Made by a program: the position numbers and the translations under genes
The notes under the pieces: model-generated
What the model saw: only the letters and a program-made list of their open reading frames with translations
Told to the model about the DNA's origin: nothing
Databases searched by the model: none
Shown here: positions 1-5,330 of the stretch, one piece after another
Numbering within the stretch: the first letter of the stretch is position 1
Layout: every line of letters starts with the position of its first letter
From: Cryomorphaceae bacterium
Lineage (GTDB): Bacteria > Bacteroidota > Bacteroidia > Flavobacteriales > Schleiferiaceae
Length of the DNA stretch: 5,330 bases
Reading direction: 5' to 3'
Assembly: GCA_949547975.1 (NCBI GenBank)
Contig: CATITW010000431.1
Coordinates: forward strand, 1-5,330

Positions 1-1023
1 ACCGTTTGAAAGCACCTCTGGAAGCATCGGAACTACGCGATCAACCAGATAAACACTAGTCGCGCGCTCTATCGCTTCATCGTCTAAAATGGTTCCCGGC
101 TGCACATAATGGCTGACATCGGCGATGTGTACACCGATCTCCCAACGCCCGTTTTTGAGCTGCTGAATGCTCAAGGCATCGTCAAAATCTTTGGCATCTG
201 CAGGATCGATCGTGAAGGTTGGAACGCCTCTAAAATCGCGACGCTTCGCCACTTCTTCCTCCTTAATCCCCGTGTCCAATTCATCTGCGGCAGCCTCCAC
301 CTCAACGGGGAACTCGTTCGGTAAACCAAACTCTGCGAGTACGGCATGAATCTCCGTATTGTGCTCCCCAGCATTCCCGAGGATCTTAATGACTTCACCG
401 AACGGCGAGCTTGCCTTTTCTGGCCAATTCGTGATGCGTACCACGGCTTTTTGTCCGTGCTCCACCCCAGCGAGTTTGTCTTTCGGTATGTAGATGTCCA
501 CGACCATCTTTCGGCTCGAGGGCACTAAAAACCCATAGCTCTTGCCTATCTCGACGGTACCAACAAAATCTGTTTGTTTGCGCTTGACGATCTCTACGAC
601 TTCGCCTTCGAGTTTTTTCCCGCGGCGCGAGAAGAGACTCACCTTTACCGTGTCGCCGTGTAGGGCGTGCTTGAGGTGCGGTGCGCGCACCATAATGTCA
701 CTTTCCGTATCGGGGCTGACAACATATCCGTTGCCATTGCTGGCCATGTCGACCACGCCTTCGACGTAGTCCGCAACATATTTTAGTCTGTATTTACCGC
801 GGTCGATGCTGGAAATTTTGCCAGCGCGCTCGAGGTCTGAGAGGGCCATCTCCACTTTGGCTTTCACCATGGGCGGTTTGTAGCCCAGCTGAGCGGCGAT
901 CTGTTTGTAATTGAATTTTCGAGTTGGGAATTGGCGGAATACCGATTCCACTTTCTGAGCCCATTCCTTCACGTCCACACTGTGCGCACGCTTACCGGCT
1001 CTTTTATTGTGCTTTCTTGCCAT
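1..1023 (-). CDS. rnr: Ribonuclease R, N-terminal part (runs off left edge)
   Basis: This is a 3'-to-5' processive exoribonuclease of the RNB/RNase II family, which degrades structured RNA in the cytoplasm. The visible 341 residues show a basic N-terminus (MARKHNKRAGKR), a winged-helix-like segment at about 20-80, cold-shock-type OB folds at about 85-240 (including GTVEIGKSYGFLVPS), and the start of the RNB catalytic domain. The catalytic metal-binding motif is DPADAKDFDDA, with aspartates at 273, 279, 281 and 282 in the spacing typical of the family. It is followed by VGVHIADVSHYV-like sequence (here IGVHIADVSHYV) and PMLPEVLSNG at the edge. Family members are usually around 700 residues or more, so roughly half is missing because of the window boundary. 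The ATG is well supported: an in-frame TAG lies two codons upstream. No Shine-Dalgarno sequence is visible. It is transcribed divergently from the sigma operon. No frameshift was found. Family assignment is very secure; RNase R is preferred over RNase II because of the N-terminal helix-turn-helix extension. Confidence 0.96.
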   Translation of the reverse strand, partial: MARKHNKRAGKRAHSVDVKEWAQKVESVFRQFPTRKFNYKQIAAQLGYKPPMVKAKVEMALSDLERAGKISSIDRGKYRLKYVADYVEGVVDMASNGNGYVVSPDTESDIMVRAPHLKHALHGDTVKVSLFSRRGKKLEGEVVEIVKRKQTDFVGTVEIGKSYGFLVPSSRKMVVDIYIPKDKLAGVEHGQKAVVRITNWPEKASSPFGEVIKILGNAGEHNTEIHAVLAEFGLPNEFPVEVEAAADELDTGIKEEEVAKRRDFRGVPTFTIDPADAKDFDDALSIQQLKNGRWEIGVHIADVSHYVQPGTILDDEAIERATSVYLVDRVVPMLPEVLSNG

Positions 1024-1113
1024 AATCTAATAGTAAAGATACGGGTTTGAATATGGAGTGCTCTTGCAGCGGTGTTAATTATGGGGAATCTCCACATTAA
1101 TTCCTTCTTTCTA

Positions 1114-1162
1114 GAACCAATTATCAATTTCCCGCTATATTACTTCTGGAAAAAATTGGTTC
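1114..1162. repeat. 9-bp inverted repeat with nested 5-bp stem
   Basis: GAACCAATT at 1114-1122 is matched exactly by its reverse complement AATTGGTTC at 1154-1162. Inside these arms, TTTCC (1128-1132) pairs with GGAAA (1148-1152), so the region can fold into a two-part hairpin with a 15-nt loop. It lies about 50 bp upstream of the sigma promoter and within the likely upstream or leader region of rnr. It could be a regulator binding site, an rnr leader hairpin, or chance in AT-rich DNA. There is no U-tract, so a terminator is unlikely. Confidence 0.5.
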
Positions 1163-1208
1163 GTACACAACTGACTATCAACCCATTGAAAATTTATTTC
1201 CACCCACA

Positions 1209-1236
1209 GGCAACCTTTTGACACCCGTGTGTCGTC
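1209..1236 (+). promoter_or_regulatory. ECF-type promoter of the sigma operon (probably autoregulated)
   Basis: A -35 element GGCAACC (1209-1215) is followed after a 17-bp spacer by a -10 element CGTC (1233-1236), continuing into TTTAAGA. The AAC-containing -35 and CGTC -10 with this spacing are the established pattern of ECF sigma factor promoters. Transcription would start around 1243-1246, giving a leader of about 15 nt before the ATG at 1259. The spacer contains a perfect dyad, GACAC (1220-1224), four bases, GTGTC (1229-1233), whose last base is the first base of the -10 element. Autoregulation by the downstream sigma factor is inferred from its position. Confidence 0.72.
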
Positions 1237-1258
1237 TTTAAGATAGAAACCCTCAACC

Positions 1259-1783
1259 ATGGAGCATTTGCTCGAACCTTGTAGAGCGGGCGATAAAAAA
1301 GCCCAACACGAGTTGTACCAGCGCATGTCGCCGGTGTTGATGGGGATCTGCAGACGTTATTTGACACGTATAGAAGAAGCCGAGGAAGCCTTGAGCAATG
1401 CCTTCATCAAAATCCTCACGCGCCTAGATACCTACTCAGGCAGCGGGAATTTTGAAGGATGGATGAAACGCATCGCCGTGCGCGAGTGCCTGACCTATTT
1501 GAAACGCGGAAAAAATCCGTTCGACCTCGACTGGGAAGGCGATATTTCTGCGCCAGTAACCCGCAGCGATGAAGCCGCACATTTGCTTCAGCTCATCCAA
1601 GCGCTGCCCACCGGGTACCGCACCGTCTTCAACCTGTACGCTATCGAAGGATTCCAACACCACGAGATCGCCGAACTGCTTGAGATCAGCGTGGGAACCA
1701 GCAAGAGCCAGCTGAGTAAGGCTCGAAAACTATTGCAAAGCCAGCTGCCTGCGCACCGTGCCCAGGGAGCTAAAACGAAATAA
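1259..1783 (+). CDS. ECF-family RNA polymerase sigma factor (sigma-70 family)
   Basis: This 174-residue protein is an extracytoplasmic-function sigma factor that directs RNA polymerase to a small regulon, probably including its own operon. Region 2 spans about residues 5-85: it includes GDKKAQHELYQRMSPVLMGIC, a YLTRIEEAEEALSNAFIKI segment that matches the core-binding and -10 recognition helices, and GNFEGWMKRIAVRECLTYLKR. A short acidic linker follows (about 86-105). Region 4 spans about 106-165, with ALPTGYRTVFNLYAIEGF, then the helix-turn-helix HHEIAELLEISVGTSKSQLSKARKLL that reads the -35 element. Region 3 is absent and the length is normal, both as expected for ECF factors. An in-frame TAG four codons upstream limits the start, and the ATG at 1259 is the first start after it; no Shine-Dalgarno sequence is visible. 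It is the first gene of a three-gene operon. The family is certain; the signal and regulon are unknown. Confidence 0.95.
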   Translation: MEHLLEPCRAGDKKAQHELYQRMSPVLMGICRRYLTRIEEAEEALSNAFIKILTRLDTYSGSGNFEGWMKRIAVRECLTYLKRGKNPFDLDWEGDISAPVTRSDEAAHLLQLIQALPTGYRTVFNLYAIEGFQHHEIAELLEISVGTSKSQLSKARKLLQSQLPAHRAQGAKTK

Positions 1784-1793
1784 ACAACGCAAC

Positions 1794-2558
1794 GTGAGTA
1801 ACGTAGACGACACCTTTAAAAATGCCCTCGACGGCTACACCGAGCTTCCGAATCCGGAGCTTTGGGAGGGGATCTCTGCCGCAGTAGATGCAGAGCGTGC
1901 CCGTGTTGCAGCACCTGCGCAAGAGCGCGGACTCGTGGTGGTTTGGCGCAAGACCCTGCTGGCTGTGGCGAGCGTTGCTGCGATGATCGCCCTGGTGTGG
2001 ACCGTCGGTTTGGCGCCGTCTGCAAGCTATGACCCTCGGCAGCTGCAGGAGACCTTTGAGAGCGACGAGGACCTCAGCACGGAAGGTGGCGTGTGGTCGC
2101 CGGTCGAAGCGCTGCTAGAAGCTCAGGAAATGCAGAAGACTGTGCTCGATAAAGTTCTCGAAGCGGGAACGGACGAGTCAGGAATGGACGCGCCAGGAAC
2201 GGTGGCGGTGCATGAGCGAAAAAAACGCGTTATGGTGCCGCATTGGGAAGCACGATTGGCAGACTATGAGGCGGAAATGGCGGTGAATGAAACGCTGTTA
2301 GCGCTGGATGTGGTGCGGTCGGAATTGGTGCAAGAACCCGTAAAAGTGGAAGTGAATTTTGTGCCTGTTGAAGAGGGGTTTTATGCTGAAGCGCCTGCTG
2401 GAATCCTTTCAAAAACGCTGGGCGAGGGCGCAAAAACTTTGGGACAAAACGTAGCGAAAATTATCGGTAAAGGATACCTCAACTGGGAATCGGCGAAGGT
2501 TTCCGTGAATCAAACATTAGCCACATTATCTACCAAAAGAACCTCTAAAAACAATTGA
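1794..2558 (+). CDS. Single-pass membrane protein, putative anti-sigma factor
   Basis: With the GTG at 1794 the product has 254 residues. An upstream in-frame GTG at 1758 would add 12 basic residues and overlap the sigma gene by 26 nt; 1794 is preferred because it follows the sigma stop by 10 nt and gives an N-terminus (SNVDDTFKNALDGYTELPNPELWEGI) like proteins found next to ECF sigma genes in Bacteroidota. Residues 1-53 would be cytoplasmic, 54-74 form one transmembrane helix (TLLAVASVAAMIALVWTVGLA region), and about 180 residues would be periplasmic. The periplasmic part has charged helical stretches (about 130-180) and a basic C-terminus. There is no cysteine, so it is not a zinc-binding anti-sigma factor of the HxxxCxxC type. 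Sequestration of the sigma factor at the inner membrane is inferred from topology and gene order. No enzymatic motif is seen. The reading frame is secure; the function is moderately supported. Confidence 0.8.
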   Translation: MSNVDDTFKNALDGYTELPNPELWEGISAAVDAERARVAAPAQERGLVVVWRKTLLAVASVAAMIALVWTVGLAPSASYDPRQLQETFESDEDLSTEGGVWSPVEALLEAQEMQKTVLDKVLEAGTDESGMDAPGTVAVHERKKRVMVPHWEARLADYEAEMAVNETLLALDVVRSELVQEPVKVEVNFVPVEEGFYAEAPAGILSKTLGEGAKTLGQNVAKIIGKGYLNWESAKVSVNQTLATLSTKRTSKNN

Positions 2559-2559
2559 T

Positions 2560-3741
2560 ATGAAAAAGACAACTACTGCCCTACTGGGGTTCGGATACCT
2601 CGCGTTAGGACTGAGCATGAGTGGCGCTACTGGCGCATGGACTGCTCCTACCGACACGAATGAAGTACGTGTGGAGATCGACGGGATCGACCCCGAAGCA
2701 GGGCTGCTTGAGGCCATCACTGAGATTGTAAAAATCAGTACGACTGAAGCCACAAAACTCAGCGCACAGATCGCTGAAATTCAAGCGCTCGTAGAAGCCG
2801 GAACCCTTACCGAAGAAGAAGGCGAAGCGCGCACTGAGGCACTTACCGAGGACTTTGAGTCGCGTATGGAAAACGTCGGCGAAAGCATGGAAGAGTGGGG
2901 CGAAGAGTTTGGAGAACGTATGGAAGCCTGGGGTGAAGAGTTCGGGAAGAAGTGGGAGTCCAACGATAAAGCGATGGATGAAGCCATCGGCGATGCGGTG
3001 GAGCGCGACCTGAAAATGGATCTCGATTTTGATGCGCCAGAAGCGCCTGAGGCACCGGCACCAACGCCTGCACCGAAAAAATCTACGAAGACCTCTTTCG
3101 ACTATTTCGAATTCCATTTCGGAGCAAATAGCCTAAGAGACGCATCCGGTTACGAAACGAACACCGAGCGTCTACTCAGCAGCTGGGAAAGCTTAAGTAC
3201 ACGCTTCTCCTTCGGTACGAAACGCAAGATCGGTGGAGCGGCAAGTCCATTTGTGTTCCAGAGCGGGTTAGGCCTCGAGTCAACGGCTTTTAGCTTCAAC
3301 AACGATCACATGATTGTGAAGGTTGCCCCCGCATCAAACGGTGCTGACGCTACTACGGAGATTCTTCCCGTTACCGAATTAACGGATGTGCGTAGAAACC
3401 GATTCGATCAACTCTACCTTGAAATTCCGATGATGCTCCACATCGACTTCAGCAAAAGAGGAAAAGTAGACGAAAGTTTAACGCTCGGAGTTGGAGGTTA
3501 CGGCGGTGTCCGTATCGTCAGCGAGGCGCGTCTTTTAGGATCAGATTCTGAAGGAGAGCGCATGCAGATCCGTACGAACAACAACTACAACACCCACCTT
3601 TTCCGCTACGGTCTGCAGGCGCAAGTCGGCTACAAAGCGTGGAAAGTAACCGGTCGTTTGGACGCACGAACGCTGTTCCAACAAGACGCTTTTAATGAAG
3701 AAGTGTACATCGGCTCTGTTACCCTAGGTATCGCCTTGTAA
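2560..3741 (+). CDS. Secreted acidic coiled-coil protein with C-terminal outer-membrane beta-barrel-like domain
   Basis: This 393-residue protein has four parts. Residues 1-26 are a signal peptide (MKKTTTALLGFGYLALG, then a small-residue stretch ending ATGA). Residues about 45-155 are a strongly acidic helical region predicted to be a coiled coil, including two 11-residue repeats at 110-120 and 121-131 with Met, Trp and Phe in register. Residues about 158-175 form a Pro/Ala-rich linker (DAPEAPEAPAPTPAPKK). Residues about 180-393 alternate polar and hydrophobic residues with many Gly and aromatic residues (YFEFHFGANSL, LTLGVGGYGGVRIV, YGLQAQVGYKAWKV, and a C-terminal SVTLGIAL strand), consistent with a small PorT/OmpA-like beta-barrel. 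The ATG is one base after the upstream stop, so translation is probably coupled. Being in the sigma operon suggests an envelope role under its control. The exact family is not recognised; a soluble periplasmic beta domain is possible. Confidence 0.85.
   Translation: MKKTTTALLGFGYLALGLSMSGATGAWTAPTDTNEVRVEIDGIDPEAGLLEAITEIVKISTTEATKLSAQIAEIQALVEAGTLTEEEGEARTEALTEDFESRMENVGESMEEWGEEFGERMEAWGEEFGKKWESNDKAMDEAIGDAVERDLKMDLDFDAPEAPEAPAPTPAPKKSTKTSFDYFEFHFGANSLRDASGYETNTERLLSSWESLSTRFSFGTKRKIGGAASPFVFQSGLGLESTAFSFNNDHMIVKVAPASNGADATTEILPVTELTDVRRNRFDQLYLEIPMMLHIDFSKRGKVDESLTLGVGGYGGVRIVSEARLLGSDSEGERMQIRTNNNYNTHLFRYGLQAQVGYKAWKVTGRLDARTLFQQDAFNEEVYIGSVTLGIAL
2887..2952 (+). repeat. 33-bp tandem repeat encoding an 11-residue helical repeat
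   Basis: Two adjacent 33-bp units (2887-2919 and 2920-2952) match at 23 of 33 bases and encode MEEWGEEFGER and MEAWGEEFGKK. Hydrophobic residues fall at M110, W113, F117, M121, W124, F128 and W132, a 3-4-4 spacing typical of 11-residue (hendecad) coiled coils. Several differences are at third codon positions, suggesting an old internal duplication kept by selection on the protein rather than a recent DNA repeat. Confidence 0.75.
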
Positions 3742-3756
3742 TCGCACCAACAGCAC

Positions 3757-3800
3757 TGGCGTTACATCCGTACCCTGTTTTTACCTAAACTTTAACGCCA
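3757..3800. repeat. 8-bp inverted repeat after the operon's last gene
   Basis: TGGCGTTA at 3757-3764 is exactly complementary to TAACGCCA at 3793-3800, separated by 28 nt that include a run of five T. It lies between the end of the barrel gene and the strong hairpin at 3805-3837. It might form an outer stem in the transcript's 3' untranslated region. The long loop makes it a weak structure, and it could be chance. Confidence 0.35.
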
Positions 3801-3804
3801 AACA

Positions 3805-3837
3805 AAAGGTCTGAAGAGCGCTGCTTTTCAGACCTTT
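3805..3837 (+). terminator. Strong 15-bp hairpin, probable terminator of the sigma operon
   Basis: AAAGGTCTGAAGAGC (3805-3819) pairs with GCTTTTCAGACCTTT (3823-3837) around a 3-nt GCT loop; all pairs are Watson-Crick except one G-U. The 5' arm starts and the 3' arm ends in A/T, giving a short TTT tail, but the U-run after the stem is interrupted by GTG, so termination may be incomplete. It is nearly symmetric and might also act on the other strand. It lies 63 bp after the barrel gene's stop and 21 bp before the next start codon, so it may instead sit in the leader of that gene. Confidence 0.7.
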
Positions 3838-3858
3838 GTGTTCCCCAACACTCCGCCC

Positions 3859-5330
3859 ATGACACGTTTGCTCCTTCTACTATCTGCCCTATTCACTTGT
3901 GCTGGTTTTGCGCAAGAACTCAATCCACTTCGAGAGTTAACTGTGCCTTTTGCTCCTGAAACCGCCATTATGGATGGGGTACTGAGCCCCGGGGAATATG
4001 AAAACGCACTCCCTTTTGAGCTCTTTAACGAGATGGATCCTGCTCCAAACGGGACGCCACCGGTACTCAGTCGCGCCTGGGTGATGCGTACAGAGGAGGA
4101 GCTGATCATCGGCTTTGATTGCCCTTTAGTAGATAGCACGCACCTTAGAGCGAATGTGCAGCCAAGAGACGAGGCCTGGGGTGATGATTTTATCGGAGTA
4201 AATTTCGATCTGTACGGCGACATGCGAAACACGGTGTTCATCGCCTCGAATGCTTATGGCGTGCAGCTTGACCTGCGCAACAACAACCCGACGGTGGAGA
4301 GCGAGGACTTTGATATGGCGTACAATGTGACGTATCAGACGGCAACCAAAATTGGTTCAAAAGGATGGACGTTAGAAATGCGCATCCCGTTCAGCTCCTT
4401 ACAGTTTGAGAACAAGGACCTTCAGCGCTGGCGCGTAGGGTTTTTCCGCGAGTATTACGTGGGGCCGCAAATCCACCGATCCGTGAGCATGAATCGGAAT
4501 TTTGACAACCCGTGCTTCGACTGCCAGTTCAACGACTTCCTGCTGATCGACGGCATCCGCAGCTCAACACGACGCGACATCCTCCCCTATCTTTTGGGCG
4601 GCATTCCTCTTTCCGGGAACCAATTCGGTACGCCCTCCGGCAAAGCCGGCTTCAGCGCATTTTATGGGATCAATTCCCAGAACTCCATCGAGCTCGCTGT
4701 CAACCCAGATTTCTCAACGGTGGAAAGTGATGCCGCCCAAGTCGATGTGAACTCCGCAACCAGCCTATTTTATCCCGAGCGACGTCCCTTTTTCAACGAA
4801 GGTGCCGACCTGACCGCTACGGCAATGAATCTCTTTTACTCCCGCACCATCGCAAACCCCGCGGGCATGATGAAATACCTCGGCCAAGGAAAATCTTTAC
4901 GCACCTATGCCCTGGCCGGGTACGATCTGAACTCCCCGTATCTGGTGCCCGGAGAAAACCGCGACGAGGTGGGTACCGCCGGACAAAGTTTCGCGAGCGT
5001 TGTGCGCTTCACCGCTCCGCGTAAAAACGGGGAGAACATCGGTGTCCTCAGCACGAACCGCATGTACCTCGACGGCGGTAGTGGACACCTCAATGCACTA
5101 ACGGTTCGCGAAAACTTGGGCGAAAGCTGGCGTTATTCCGGTGAATATGCCTGGAGTTACACCGACGAGCCGGACACCGACTGGATCACTTCCGATGCGG
5201 CCTTTGGGAAATACACTGCCGCCACAGACGGCGAACAGTTTCACGGCTATTTATTAAATCATCAGCTCAACCGTTCTACCATGAATTGGGGAACCGATTT
5301 TTTCTGGAACCACACCTCTCAAACTTTTCG
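3859..5330 (+). CDS. DUF5916 family secreted protein with N-terminal CBM9-like domain (runs off right edge)
   Basis: The visible 490 residues start with a signal peptide (MTRLLLLLSALFTCAGFA, likely cut near residue 18). A CBM9-like beta-sandwich follows at about 35-235, recognised by IMDGVLSPGEYENA near its start, GDDFIGVNFDLYGD in the middle and GWTLEMRIPFSSL at 169-181. The DUF5916 region then begins, with its hallmark sequence at 282-315: NPDFSTVESDAAQVDVN followed by LFYPERRPFFNEG. Beyond it are alternating strands rich in Tyr, Trp and Asn that look like outer-membrane barrel sequence. The molecular function of this family is not established; the N-terminal fold suggests glycan binding, but this copy gives no direct proof. 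The ATG at 3859 is chosen because the signal peptide follows directly; no Shine-Dalgarno sequence is visible. No stop occurs before the edge. It lies on the same strand as the sigma operon but behind its terminator, so co-regulation is possible only by readthrough. Confidence 0.9.
   Translation, partial: MTRLLLLLSALFTCAGFAQELNPLRELTVPFAPETAIMDGVLSPGEYENALPFELFNEMDPAPNGTPPVLSRAWVMRTEEELIIGFDCPLVDSTHLRANVQPRDEAWGDDFIGVNFDLYGDMRNTVFIASNAYGVQLDLRNNNPTVESEDFDMAYNVTYQTATKIGSKGWTLEMRIPFSSLQFENKDLQRWRVGFFREYYVGPQIHRSVSMNRNFDNPCFDCQFNDFLLIDGIRSSTRRDILPYLLGGIPLSGNQFGTPSGKAGFSAFYGINSQNSIELAVNPDFSTVESDAAQVDVNSATSLFYPERRPFFNEGADLTATAMNLFYSRTIANPAGMMKYLGQGKSLRTYALAGYDLNSPYLVPGENRDEVGTAGQSFASVVRFTAPRKNGENIGVLSTNRMYLDGGSGHLNALTVRENLGESWRYSGEYAWSYTDEPDTDWITSDAAFGKYTAATDGEQFHGYLLNHQLNRSTMNWGTDFFWNHTSQTF

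Larger units (their letters stand above)
1024..1258. other. Divergent intergenic region between rnr and the sigma operon
   Basis: This 235-bp AT-rich gap separates two divergent start codons and must carry both promoters. The right end holds a clear ECF-type promoter for the sigma gene, and the middle holds a 9-bp inverted repeat. For rnr the only candidate seen is TATCTTTA on the minus strand (1041-1034), which resembles the Bacteroidota -7 box TAnnTTTG but lacks the final G, has no matching -33 box and lies very close to the start codon, so it is not called as a promoter. No small gene is supported here. Confidence 0.7.

Noticed and set aside
109..769. Several short plus-strand open frames within the rnr region
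   Set aside because: The minus strand encodes a continuous RNase R with intact catalytic motif across the whole stretch; these frames are shadows of it.
1034..1041. A possible Bacteroidota -7 box (TATCTTTA, minus strand) for rnr
   Set aside because: The final G of TAnnTTTG is missing, no -33 element is found at the right distance, and the start codon is only 10 nt away, leaving almost no leader.
1135..1326. A 63-residue minus-strand frame crossing the sigma gene start and promoter
   Set aside because: It overlaps the ECF promoter and the sigma N-terminus, and its sequence resembles no known protein family.
2605..3117. A 170-residue open frame on the minus strand, antisense to the coiled-coil/barrel gene
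   Set aside because: It lies wholly opposite a well-supported gene, and its Phe/Arg/His/Leu-rich product is what the complement of Glu-, Lys- and Ala-rich codons gives. It has no domain or start context of its own.
3889..3900. A possible lipoprotein signal (cysteine 14 in the DUF5916 protein)
   Set aside because: The preceding residues LFT do not fit a lipobox, which needs a small residue such as Gly or Ala just before Cys; the GFA-QE junction fits ordinary signal peptidase cleavage better.
3828..4241. A 137-residue open frame on the minus strand over the start of the DUF5916 gene
   Set aside because: It is antisense to a gene with a clear signal peptide and CBM9-like domain, and the product is a low-complexity Ser/Lys-rich sequence with no recognisable features.
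4350..4358. A further copy of AATTGGTTC, matching one arm of the intergenic inverted repeat
   Set aside because: It lies inside the DUF5916 coding sequence without the 9-bp partner arm and is explained by the codons there; most likely coincidence.

Overview
The window looks like a chromosomal segment from a member of the Bacteroidota, probably Flavobacteriales-like. The support is a cluster of traits: start codons without Shine-Dalgarno sequences, an ECF sigma factor preceded by a GCAACC/CGTC-type promoter, a sigma gene followed by a single-pass membrane protein and a beta-barrel protein, and a DUF5916 family protein, a family abundant in this phylum. Base composition is close to balanced. 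Genus cannot be decided from the sequence.

Layout: (1) Positions 1-1023, minus strand: the N-terminal 341 residues of ribonuclease R, running off the left edge. (2) Positions 1024-1258: a divergent intergenic region with a 9-bp inverted repeat and a convincing ECF-type promoter facing right. (3) Positions 1259-3741, plus strand: a tight three-gene operon made of an ECF sigma factor, a single-pass membrane protein that is probably its anti-sigma factor, and a secreted protein with an acidic coiled coil, a proline-rich linker and a probable outer-membrane beta-barrel. Spacing is 10 nt (or a 26-nt overlap) at the first junction and 1 nt at the second. (4) Positions 3742-3858: an intergenic region with a strong 15-bp hairpin, likely the operon terminator. 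(5) Position 3859 to the right edge, plus strand: the first 490 residues of a secreted protein with a CBM9-like domain followed by DUF5916.

Working model: the operon resembles a self-regulated envelope-sensing unit. The sigma factor would transcribe its own operon from the ECF promoter, the membrane protein would hold it at the inner membrane, and the third protein could be the envelope effector or part of the sensing path, since its coiled coil should lie in the periplasm near the anti-sigma C-terminal domain. The arrangement is seen directly; the signalling is inference. Ribonuclease R and the DUF5916 protein are probably separate transcription units. No mobile element, CRISPR array, tRNA or rRNA was seen.
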